DNA of 6,216 nucleotides from an uncultured Rhizobiaceae group bacterium (GCA_905479965.1 CAJQOR010000027.1:1-6216); one strand, 5' to 3'; counted from the first letter of the stretch, positions 1-5,237 are shown. Numbers and translations are program-made. Notes: a model not told the origin generated them from the letters alone.

Positions 1-753
1 TATGTTTCCCTCACATCCACATATCTTTCAACAAACAAGAAACTAACTTATGAAGCCCAGCAAATTGAGGCACAAGTTTTTGATGGAACAAGATTAAATA
101 GGATCAACAAAGCAACAAAAAGCAATCCGTCAAACTTCGGCGACACTTCGGGTTCGGAGGGTTCGGAGGGTTCGGAGCGTTCAGAGGGTAATGCAATTGC
201 ATTTAGTGAACCAGTTCTCGTTGAGGATGGCACTCAGGACATCATTTTGAATGAATTGAGCCAGAATGCGATTGCGGAAATAAATTATCACATCGAATAC
301 AACCTGAGCGCATTGGAATTTTTACAGCTGAATACAGCGTCATTTGCACGGCGTACAAATGATCCTGAAGCCGAGTCATTTCAATTCTCTAAAGTTCTAT
401 TACTTAGGGCGCAAATTGAAGCGCACCAAGGTTTGATTAATCAATTGATATCATCGTATTTACTGCCGCTTTTCACATCGCTTTTAGGTGTAACTGTATT
501 TATCTTACGGCGGACCAGCGCAAGCCTAAATTCAGGCCAATATAGACCTTATGAATCGAGCACCTATTCATATCGCCTAACACTTGGTGTTGTCGGCGGC
601 ATCGTGATTAGCTGGTTCTCCACGGCAGATACCACTGGTGTCGTAGCGTCCCTCACGCCTGCAGCGCTTGCATTTGTCGTCGGATATTCAATCGAAGTCC
701 TTTACAACGTTCTAGATTCAATTGTGAAAGCTTTAGGTGCATCTGATAAATAA
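1..753 (+). CDS. Membrane protein with C-terminal multi-helix module, 5'-truncated by window edge
   Basis: The frame is open from base 1 to the TAA at 751-753, giving 250 visible residues and no in-frame ATG, so the true start lies upstream of the window. A TTG at 247 has an AGGA 7 bases ahead and could be called as a start, but the frame before it reads as ordinary protein, so I treat it as internal. Visible order: a polar N-terminal part; a Gly-Ser-Glu low-complexity linker (about residues 51-63); a mixed charged, probably helical region (about 80-145); then hydrophobic segments near residues 149-169, 192-207 and 215-232. The last two carry the pattern VVGGIVISWF and SLTPAALAFVVGYSIEVLY. 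I recall similar endings (small-residue helix, then a LAF-x-x-GYS motif) in uncharacterised bacterial membrane proteins, but I cannot name a family. Function unknown. It is probably an inner-membrane protein with a large soluble N-terminal region. Confidence 0.7.
   Translation, partial: YVSLTSTYLSTNKKLTYEAQQIEAQVFDGTRLNRINKATKSNPSNFGDTSGSEGSEGSERSEGNAIAFSEPVLVEDGTQDIILNELSQNAIAEINYHIEYNLSALEFLQLNTASFARRTNDPEAESFQFSKVLLLRAQIEAHQGLINQLISSYLLPLFTSLLGVTVFILRRTSASLNSGQYRPYESSTYSYRLTLGVVGGIVISWFSTADTTGVVASLTPAALAFVVGYSIEVLYNVLDSIVKALGASDK
151..186 (+). repeat. In-frame 9-bp tandem repeat (GGTTCGGAG)
   Basis: Three perfect copies of GGTTCGGAG occupy 151-159, 160-168 and 169-177. A degenerate fourth copy, CGTTCAGAG, follows at 178-186. 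Each unit codes Gly-Ser-Glu (Arg-Ser-Glu in the last), making an acidic flexible linker in the membrane protein. Because the unit is 9 bases, copy-number change would alter linker length without breaking the frame. Confidence 0.9.
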
Positions 754-856
754 TCTATGATATATTTTAATACGTGAACACTTGCCTCCCCTTGGTCAAT
801 CGGTTACACCCGCGCTTCTCTTCCAATCCCTGACTGCTCCGAAGTGATTTTTAAAA

Positions 857-2104
857 ATGGCAATACTCAACAAACCCCTGGTTTTGGGGATAGATTTTGG
901 CACGTCCAATTCAGCCGTCGGGTATGCCGTTAATGTCAAGCCACACTTGATCGCCATAGAGGATGGTCAGGACACCCTCCCCACATCCATCTTTTTCGAC
1001 AGTTCAACGCAAGAGTTGCGGTTTGGTCGGGCCGCCAACGCATCTTTGATTAATCGCGATGAAGGACGTTACATGCGCGCGCTAAAAAGCGTCCTTGGCA
1101 CTTCATTGATGCATGAGCGCCGCTATATGTGGGGAAAAGTGATGACATTTGTCGATGTCATTTCCTATTTCCTCAAAGAAGTAAAAACGCGCGCTGAAAC
1201 CACAACAGGGCAAACCTTCACCCATGCACTTTCTGGCCGCCCGGTCTTTTTTCATTCCGAGAATGAAGAGAAAAACCAACGCGCACTTGAAGATTTGACC
1301 GCATGTTATCTCGCAGCTGGGTTTGAGCATGTCGACTTTATGTTTGAACCCGAAGCTGCGGCGATTGCCAATGGTGGTTTTTCAGACGGTGCGCTCACTT
1401 TGATTGTTGATATCGGTGGCGGCACATCAGATTATTGCTTATTCCGCGAAGGGTCAGATAGCATTGACGTCCTTGCCTGCAATGGTGTGCGTATTGGCGG
1501 AACCAATTTTGACCGCAAATTATCAATTGATCACATCATGCCCCATTTGGGTTATCAAAAACTCATTCGCCGTGAATGGGGTAACGAGACGCTTGCCGCG
1601 CCAAACCATATTTTTCACGATCTAGCGACTTGGGAGAAAATTCCTTCGCTTTATGCGCCAAAATCTCGCGATCTTGCGGAAGACTTGCAAAAACTCGCTC
1701 TAGAGCCTCATCCCTTTTCTCGACTTGCGACAGTGTTAGACGAAGAGCTCGGACATGATATCGCATTTGCGGTCGAACATGGTAAAATCCAAACCAACAA
1801 TTCTGACCAAAGCCAGATAGAACTGCAGTTTATTGAAAAAGAGCTTCGCGCTGCATTAAACCGCGAACAACTTAATACCTCCTTGCAGCAATATGTTGAT
1901 AAAATCGCTACTACCGCCCTTTCCACACTTATTGATACGAATATTTCAGCTGATAAGCTCGATAAAGTCATTTTTGTAGGTGGTTCAAGCCTCATGCAAA
2001 ATATCGAACACGCGGTTGCACCGATTTTCCCAAATGCCAAACTTAAATATTCAAACGCGTTTACCGCCATTATCGATGGTCTAGCGATAGCAAGCGGACG
2101 CTAG
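857..2104 (+). CDS. yegD: Hsp70-family protein, YegD-like
   Basis: This is a 415-residue actin/Hsp70-fold ATPase. The phosphate-1 loop GIDFGTSNS is at residues 11-19. K77, in RALKSVLG, aligns with the catalytic Lys70 of DnaK. The phosphate-2 motif VDIGGGTSDY is at 184-193, with D185, T190 and D192 matching DnaK Asp194, Thr199 and Asp201. The adenosine motif VIFVGGSSLMQNIE is at 371-384. GRPVFFH (127-133), FEPEAAA (163-169) and GVRIGGTNFD (210-219) resemble E. coli YegD, which I recall at about 450 residues. The protein ends just after the nucleotide-binding domain, so it lacks the peptide-binding and lid domains of DnaK (about 640 residues) and is unlikely to be a general foldase. YegD's cellular role is not well defined. 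The start is the ATG 10 codons before the first motif; its ribosome site is weak (GAAG at 841-844). The next gene follows after 78 bases on the same strand. The gene symbol rests on family resemblance only. Confidence 0.88.
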   Translation: MAILNKPLVLGIDFGTSNSAVGYAVNVKPHLIAIEDGQDTLPTSIFFDSSTQELRFGRAANASLINRDEGRYMRALKSVLGTSLMHERRYMWGKVMTFVDVISYFLKEVKTRAETTTGQTFTHALSGRPVFFHSENEEKNQRALEDLTACYLAAGFEHVDFMFEPEAAAIANGGFSDGALTLIVDIGGGTSDYCLFREGSDSIDVLACNGVRIGGTNFDRKLSIDHIMPHLGYQKLIRREWGNETLAAPNHIFHDLATWEKIPSLYAPKSRDLAEDLQKLALEPHPFSRLATVLDEELGHDIAFAVEHGKIQTNNSDQSQIELQFIEKELRAALNREQLNTSLQQYVDKIATTALSTLIDTNISADKLDKVIFVGGSSLMQNIEHAVAPIFPNAKLKYSNAFTAIIDGLAIASGR

Positions 2105-2137
2105 AAGCACCTTTTGCAAGTTTCGGGTGGCTGGATA

Positions 2138-2157
2138 TTTGATACGATCCTATCAAA
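2138..2157. promoter_or_regulatory. Perfect inverted repeat TTTGATA-N6-TATCAAA
   Basis: TTTGATA at 2138-2144 and TATCAAA at 2151-2157 are exact reverse complements separated by CGATCC. The repeat lies between the yegD-like stop and the DUF1203 ribosome site, ending 11 bases before AAGGAG. It could be a transcription-factor operator or an AT-rich mRNA hairpin. The half-sites resemble FNR/FixK boxes (TTGAT-N4-ATCAA), but the spacing here is N8, so that identity does not fit. No T-tract follows, so a terminator is unlikely. Confidence 0.4.
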
Positions 2158-2168
2158 CCCCTTCAAAC

Positions 2169-2174
2169 AAGGAG
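2169..2174 (+). promoter_or_regulatory. Ribosome binding site that fixes the DUF1203 start
   Basis: AAGGAG lies 8 bases before the ATG at 2183. The frame is also open back to a TTG at 2114, but that codon has no comparable site and the extra residues do not look like the family's N-terminus. The ATG at 2183 is therefore preferred. Confidence 0.8.
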
Positions 2175-2182
2175 ATATTTTG

Positions 2183-2650
2183 ATGGATTTCACCATAACT
2201 GGCCTGTCCGTTGACGACTTTTCACATTTGTTTGGTTTATCTGATGATGAACTCGCCGCACATGGCGCCGAACGCTATATTTGTGATGAAACGCCGGGGT
2301 TTCCAGATCGCATTGAAATGCGCGACGCAAACATTGGCGAACACCTGCTTTTGCTTAATCACACAAGTATGGCAAAGAACTCACCCTATCGCGCGACGCA
2401 TGCAATATTTGTGCTTGAAAATGCCAAACAGACCTATCACGCGGTAAATGAAATTCCACCAGTGATGTATAACCGATTACTCTCACTCAGAGCTTTTGAT
2501 CAAAGCGGCATGATGGTAAATGCAAAAGTTGCTAAAGGCGACGATATCCGCAAAACTGCTTTAGAGTTTCTGGCAGATAATCGCGTGGTTCACATCGATG
2601 CACATAACGCAGCGCAAGGCTGCTTTTCAGGGCGCATCAACCGCGCCTAG
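2183..2650 (+). CDS. DUF1203 family protein
   Basis: The product has 155 residues and begins MDFTITGLSVDDFSHLFGLS, the typical DUF1203 opening (F-x-I-x-GL, then LF-x-LSD-x-EL). Other family-like stretches are the PGFPDRIEMRDA segment (38-49), GEHLLLLNH (52-60), SPYRATHAIFV (67-77), LLSLRAFDQSGMMV (99-112) and the C-terminal VVHIDAHNAAQGCFSGRI (135-152). The function of DUF1203 proteins is unknown. They are small, soluble, single-domain proteins, and no signal peptide or membrane segment is visible here. From memory, relatives usually have Cys where this protein has D42 (P-C-R versus P-D-R); that should be checked in an alignment. The start is set by the AAGGAG site. The TAG stop shares four bases with the stop of the convergent gene on the other strand. 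It may be cotranscribed with the yegD-like gene 78 bases upstream. Confidence 0.88.
   Translation: MDFTITGLSVDDFSHLFGLSDDELAAHGAERYICDETPGFPDRIEMRDANIGEHLLLLNHTSMAKNSPYRATHAIFVLENAKQTYHAVNEIPPVMYNRLLSLRAFDQSGMMVNAKVAKGDDIRKTALEFLADNRVVHIDAHNAAQGCFSGRINRA
2630..2648. terminator. Hairpin at convergent gene ends, possible weak terminator
   Basis: GGCGC at 2631-2635 pairs with GCGCC at 2643-2647 across a 7-base loop, with an added G-T closing pair at 2630/2648. The stem sits inside the last codons of DUF1203 and touches the shared stop codons. Neither strand has a T-tract after it, so intrinsic termination is uncertain. It may act only as an mRNA 3'-end structure, or be a chance product of codon choice. 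Confidence 0.25.
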
Positions 2651-2988
2651 TAATCCCGTCCTTCTTTGTGCCAAAAGTCCAAAGCTTTGGCACGCCCTGG
2701 ATATTTTTCTGCTTCAAAACCAATTGTTTTACCTGTTGCGATTGCGCCGAAAATGCCAATCGCTTTCTTATGCGCACCGTCATAAATGAATGAGCGCATC
2801 GCATCTTGATCTCTCCAAACTGTAATAGTGTGGTGATATCCATCCTTGGAAAACGCCAACGCTTTTATATTCCCATCAGCTTTACGTGCTTGTTGAAAGG
2901 CTGGCGTTGCATGTCGCCAAAACACATAAATATGCCATGGATACAACCATGTTCTCTTGATTTTCAATCCGGTTATAGAAATATACAC
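2647..2988 (-). CDS. Small ABM/DUF3291-like protein (probable dimeric alpha+beta barrel)
   Basis: The product has 113 residues and starts at a GTG (complement of 2986-2988). An in-frame TGA lies directly upstream, so no longer start exists, and MYISITGLK looks like a natural beta-strand N-terminus. Recognisable stretches are FWRHATPAFQQARKADGN (23-40), GYHHTITVWRDQDAMRSF (50-67), GAHKKAI (71-77), a conserved-looking ATGKTIGFEAE (84-94) and the C-terminal KEGRDY. The pattern of strand, helix, 'HHTxTVW' strand, then 'AMRxF..GAHxKA' helix is typical of antibiotic-biosynthesis-monooxygenase / DUF3291-like ferredoxin folds, which usually dimerise. Family assignment is by eye and function is unknown. 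ATGKT could be mistaken for a P-loop, but it lacks the GxxxxGK[ST] spacing and context. The gene is convergent with DUF1203, sharing CTAG at its stop, and divergent from the ferric-reductase-like gene. Confidence 0.72.
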   Translation of the reverse strand: MYISITGLKIKRTWLYPWHIYVFWRHATPAFQQARKADGNIKALAFSKDGYHHTITVWRDQDAMRSFIYDGAHKKAIGIFGAIATGKTIGFEAEKYPGRAKALDFWHKEGRDY

Positions 2989-3096
2989 TCAGCGCTCACA
3001 AATTTTTATAATTTTACCTTTATACGCACCTTTTTAACCAAAGGATTGGTGTTATCAACCGACAAATATGAACTTTTGTTTCCATTAGGTAAAGTA

Positions 3097-3126
3097 TTGT
3101 AAATATTGAGTTTTTAGTTGTATACT
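3097..3126 (+). promoter_or_regulatory. Putative sigma-70-type promoter for the ferric-reductase-like gene
   Basis: TTGTAA at 3097-3102 and TATACT at 3121-3126 are separated by 18 bases. This would start transcription about 35 bases before the ATG at 3168. It lies in the AT-rich 179-base divergent intergenic region. A 14-base imperfect palindrome (ACCAA-AGGA-TTGGT, 3037-3050) and two copies of TTTTACCTTT (3012-3021, 3143-3152) are also present there, without a known role. Confidence 0.4.
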
Positions 3127-3167
3127 GAGAAAAATTATGTATTTTTACCTTTCAAAGGATAAAGAGC

Positions 3168-3761
3168 ATGAAGACATCATACATTTTAAACACACTCACT
3201 TGGGCCATATTGGCACTGCCGGCCATTGGACTTATGATCGGTTATTCCAATGGATCTATTTCTGCCCATGACATGTTACACCCAACTGGCGAGTTTGCAG
3301 GCAGGTTTCTTATTATCACTATGATGATCACACCGCTGCGTATGATATTTTCAAAAGCAAAATGGCTTTTCTGGCTTTCCAAACGCCGGAGATGGATTGG
3401 CGTTGCTTCATTTGGATATGCTGCCCTTCACACATGGTTCTATATCGTTGATAAAGGCGGAATATCTCCCATGTTGGCCGAATTTACAGAACTTGGCATC
3501 TGGACAGGATGGTTGGCGTTTGCCATTTTCATTCCTCTAGCAGTTACCAGCAATGACGCATCACAAAAATGGCTGTTAAGTCGTTGGAAACAGGTTCAAA
3601 GATGGGTTTACCCAGCAGCAGTTCTAACACTCGTGCACTGGATATTTGTTCACAATGAATTTGGCCCAGCGCTTGTGCATTTCGCACCGCTTGCAGCGTT
3701 GGAGAGCTATCGAATTTGGAAAAACTACAGCGACAAACGCGCAAATTCAGCCGTTTACTGA
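3168..3761 (+). CDS. MsrQ/ferric-reductase-like heme membrane protein
   Basis: This 197-residue, mostly hydrophobic protein has about five to six membrane helices (near residues 5-25, 45-62, 76-94, 108-126, 147-163 and possibly 166-182). It carries the ferric reductase-like transmembrane domain signature: HPTGEFAGRF (38-47), ITPLRMIF (54-61), a basic RRRWIGVASFGYAALH (73-88), WTGWLAFAIFIPLAVTSND (112-130), then RWKQVQRWVYPAAVLTLVHWIF (139-160). H88 and H157 align with histidines that ligate heme in this superfamily; H38, H162 and H171 are further candidates. Length and layout match MsrQ (E. coli about 211 residues), the quinol-oxidising partner that feeds electrons to the periplasmic reductase MsrP. 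No msrP is seen within the window, so a separate b-type cytochrome role remains possible. The start is set by AAGGA at 3155-3159, 8 bases before the ATG. The TGA stop forms part of the downstream hairpin. Confidence 0.82.
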   Translation: MKTSYILNTLTWAILALPAIGLMIGYSNGSISAHDMLHPTGEFAGRFLIITMMITPLRMIFSKAKWLFWLSKRRRWIGVASFGYAALHTWFYIVDKGGISPMLAEFTELGIWTGWLAFAIFIPLAVTSNDASQKWLLSRWKQVQRWVYPAAVLTLVHWIFVHNEFGPALVHFAPLAALESYRIWKNYSDKRANSAVY

Positions 3762-3783
3762 AGGGCTTAATTAAAGCCCTTCA
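3759..3783. terminator. 10-bp hairpin between convergent genes, candidate bidirectional terminator
   Basis: TGAAGGGCTT at 3759-3768 pairs perfectly with AAGCCCTTCA at 3774-3783 around a 5-base AATTA loop. The TGA stop of the ferric-reductase-like gene begins the left arm. The TAA of DUF1330 (complement of 3771-3773) lies in the loop, and DUF1330's last codons form the right arm. It is the most stable hairpin I see in the window and it sits where both transcripts end. No clear T-tract follows on either strand, so it may mainly block read-through or protect 3' ends. Confidence 0.55.
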
Positions 3784-4061
3784 AGCAATACAAGCGTACA
3801 TTTAGCATTCTTCTCTCGCAAAGGACGCACAGGTGCATAAGCTTCGCTCTTCATAAAGGCCCTCGCCTTTTCCATATCCGGAAACTCGATTAAAACCACG
3901 CGTGTTGGGGTCCACAAATCATTATCAATGATGTCCATCGCACCACCACGCGTTAAATATTTACCACCATAGCTCTCAGCAATTGGTCGGGCCAAAGCTT
4001 TATACTCTTCATAAATTTCTGCGTTTTCAATTTTTGTGTCGACGAGTACGTAAGCTGACAT
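3771..4061 (-). CDS. DUF1330 family protein
   Basis: The product has 96 residues. MSAYVLVDTKIENAEIYEEY (1-20), the YGGKYLTRGG turn (31-40) and RVVLIEFPDMEKARAFMKSE (54-73) form the familiar DUF1330 pattern of strand, helix, G-G-x-Y-L-x-R-G-G, strand, helix. The family has a ferredoxin-like dimeric alpha/beta-barrel fold; most members are uncharacterised. The frame continues upstream to an ATG at 4124, but I chose the ATG at 4059-4061. AGGA (complement of 4070-4073) lies 8 bases ahead of it, the family begins at this point, and the longer version would add a basic, unlikely extension. The protein is cytosolic, with no signal peptide. It is convergent with the ferric-reductase-like gene and divergent from the MarR-GNAT gene, with which it shares a control region. 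It may belong to that regulator's target set, which is inference only. Confidence 0.88.
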   Translation of the reverse strand: MSAYVLVDTKIENAEIYEEYKALARPIAESYGGKYLTRGGAMDIIDNDLWTPTRVVLIEFPDMEKARAFMKSEAYAPVRPLREKNAKCTLVLLEGL

Positions 4062-4069
4062 AAAAGATT

Positions 4070-4073
4070 TCCT
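4070..4073 (-). promoter_or_regulatory. Ribosome binding site that fixes the DUF1330 start
   Basis: On the minus strand AGGA (TCCT on the plus strand) lies 8 bases before the ATG at 4061. A stronger purine run, GGGAGG (complement of 4089-4094), has no start codon at a useful distance, so it does not support the longer frame. Confidence 0.6.
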
Positions 4074-4094
4074 ATCTGATTTTAGTTTCCTCCC

Positions 4095-4123
4095 ATCATA
4101 ACGATGCCGTTTTAAAATGAACA
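4095..4123 (-). promoter_or_regulatory. Possible promoter for DUF1330
   Basis: On the minus strand TATGAT (complement of 4095-4100) is a good -10 match. At 17-base spacing the -35 candidate is only TGTTCA (complement of 4118-4123), a poor match. The implied transcript would start about 27 bases before the ATG at 4061. A weak -35 would suit an activated promoter, but this is a low-confidence call. Confidence 0.25.
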
Positions 4124-4158
4124 CCTAAAGTGAAAAAATTTCCCTTGCATTTGATAGT

Positions 4159-4188
4159 TATGTTGACTAAAGCAACATATGAGATGTT
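4159..4188. promoter_or_regulatory. Overlapping inverted repeats, likely MarR-type operator
   Basis: TATGTTG at 4159-4165 and CAACATA at 4173-4179 are exact reverse complements with a 7-base spacer, a 21-base palindrome centred on 4169. The right arm is reused: AACAT at 4174-4178 pairs with ATGTT at 4184-4188 across 5 bases. MarR proteins commonly bind roughly 16-22-base palindromes next to their own gene, often between divergent genes. Here the repeats lie between DUF1330 and MarR-GNAT and cover the likely -35 element of the latter. Binding by this regulator is inferred. Confidence 0.6.
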
Positions 4189-4192
4189 ATTA
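4163..4192 (+). promoter_or_regulatory. Putative promoter of the MarR-GNAT gene
   Basis: TTGACT at 4163-4168 matches the -35 consensus at five of six positions. TTATTA at 4187-4192 follows after 18 bases as a moderate -10. The leader would be only about 13 bases, leaving room for the weak AGG (4200-4202) ahead of the ATG at 4212. The -35 lies inside the palindrome, so a bound regulator would block polymerase. Confidence 0.4.
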
Positions 4193-4211
4193 GCAATATA
4201 GGTTTAAATTA

Positions 4212-5135
4212 ATGGAACAGTCACTTCAATCGCAAACGCTCAATGTTCGAAAATTCAATCGGTTTCATACAAAACTTGTGGGCGCTTTAGACGAAGGATT
4301 GTTGAAATCTGATTTTTCGCTGGTTCAAGTTCGATTGATGTATGAGCTTAATCACAATGATAATTTGGCAGCTGCTGACTTGATGGAAACCCTCAAACTT
4401 GATCGCGGATATCTCAGTCGTTTAATCGCTTCTCTTGAGGATAAGAACCTCATTGAAAAAACCCCTGATGTGAAAAACGGCAAGAGGCTAGTGCTTTCAC
4501 TCACAGAGCAAGGCAAGCGAGTTGAAGATGATCTTGAAAAGCTTTCATCAAATCAAGTTCAAGACATCTTAAAACCATTAACTGAAACACAGCGACGTCA
4601 GCTCGTGCGCTCTATGGAGAACATTGAAAAGTTACTGGGTTCACCTGAGGCTGATCCATCATATATTTTGCGTGATCCTGAGCCGGGTGATATGGGATGG
4701 ATCGTTCATCGGCACGCTGTCCTTTACACAAAGGAGCAAAATTGGGATGTCTCGTTTGAAGGCGTTGTGGCTGAGATTGTTGGCGCGTATCTTAAGAATT
4801 ACAATCCTAAACGCGAACGCTGCTGGATTGCCGAACATGCTGGGCAAGTGGCGGGATCTGTTTTTGTCACAAAAGGAGATGCAGAGACAGCAAAATTGCG
4901 ATTGCTGTATGTTGAGCCCGAAGCGCGTGGTCTTGGGATAGGTGCAAGGCTCGTCTCCGAATGCATTAAGTTTGCGCGCCAAAAAGACTATAAACGTCTG
5001 GTATTATGGACCCACTCCATTCAAGAATCAGCGGGTAAAATCTATGCTGCTGAGGGGTTTCAACTCACCAATGAAACCGAAATGGACGTTTTTGGCGCAC
5101 AACTCAAACGCCAAAACTGGGAACTGGTTTTGTAA
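4212..5135 (+). CDS. MarR-family regulator fused to GNAT N-acetyltransferase
   Basis: This is a two-domain protein of 307 residues. Residues about 10-145 form a MarR-type winged helix. An N-terminal dimerisation helix comes first; the helix-turn-helix spans about 52-80, with DRGYLSRLIASLEDKNLI (64-81) as recognition helix and turn; the wing is DVKNGKRLVLSLTEQG (86-101); C-terminal helices run to about 142. Residues about 151-307 form a GNAT domain. The beta-strand CWIAEHAGQVAGSVFV (204-219) leads to LRLLYVEPEARGLGIGARLV (229-248), which contains the acetyl-CoA pyrophosphate loop R239-G-L-G-I-G-A245. IYAAEGFQ (277-284) is the usual late motif. This fusion is a known architecture; the acetylated substrate is unknown. 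The protein is cytosolic and DNA-binding. The ATG at 4212 has only a weak AGG ahead of it. Inverted repeats just upstream suggest autoregulation, and DUF1330 lies divergently beyond them. An SDR gene follows after 102 bases. Confidence 0.92.
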   Translation: MEQSLQSQTLNVRKFNRFHTKLVGALDEGLLKSDFSLVQVRLMYELNHNDNLAAADLMETLKLDRGYLSRLIASLEDKNLIEKTPDVKNGKRLVLSLTEQGKRVEDDLEKLSSNQVQDILKPLTETQRRQLVRSMENIEKLLGSPEADPSYILRDPEPGDMGWIVHRHAVLYTKEQNWDVSFEGVVAEIVGAYLKNYNPKRERCWIAEHAGQVAGSVFVTKGDAETAKLRLLYVEPEARGLGIGARLVSECIKFARQKDYKRLVLWTHSIQESAGKIYAAEGFQLTNETEMDVFGAQLKRQNWELVL

Positions 5136-5237
5136 CTTTGCACTGCCAGATGCGATTGCTTATTGGTATTTCCCTCATGAACAACCATATATTCTATCAA
5201 GGAAGCATCATTATGGATTTGCCGGAGATATTAAAAC

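Noticed and set aside
247..753. A complete 168-residue gene starting at TTG 247
   Set aside because: The same frame is open to base 1 with protein-like composition, so the TTG, despite an AGGA nearby, is more likely an internal leucine codon.
732..761. Promoter for the yegD-like gene (TATGAT at 756-761)
   Set aside because: The -10 is good, but the best -35 (TTTAGG, 732-737) is poor and lies inside the previous coding region; evidence is too weak for a feature.
2138..2157. FNR/FixK binding site
   Set aside because: The half-sites TTGAT and ATCAA are separated by 8 bases rather than the 4 required, so I report only an unassigned palindrome.
2114..2182. N-terminal extension of DUF1203 from TTG 2114
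   Set aside because: AAGGAG 8 bases before ATG 2183 and the family-like MDFTITGL start favour the shorter protein.
2713..2737. P-loop NTPase motif (ATGKT) in the ABM-like protein
   Set aside because: The GxxxxGK[ST] spacing and a Walker B strand are absent; the segment fits a conserved turn of the small barrel fold.
2806..3102. Plus-strand 98-codon frame running from within the ABM-like gene into the intergenic region
   Set aside because: It is mostly antisense to a gene with clear protein features and has no family-like motif, so it looks like a shadow frame.
4062..4124. N-terminal extension of DUF1330 to ATG 4124
   Set aside because: The added residues are highly basic and unlike the family, while the ATG at 4061 has an AGGA ribosome site and the expected N-terminus.
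5163..5193. Promoter for the SDR gene (TTGGTA ... TATATT)
   Set aside because: The spacing is 19 bases and the implied start falls on the small-ORF ribosome site, so I do not call it; cotranscription from upstream is equally possible.
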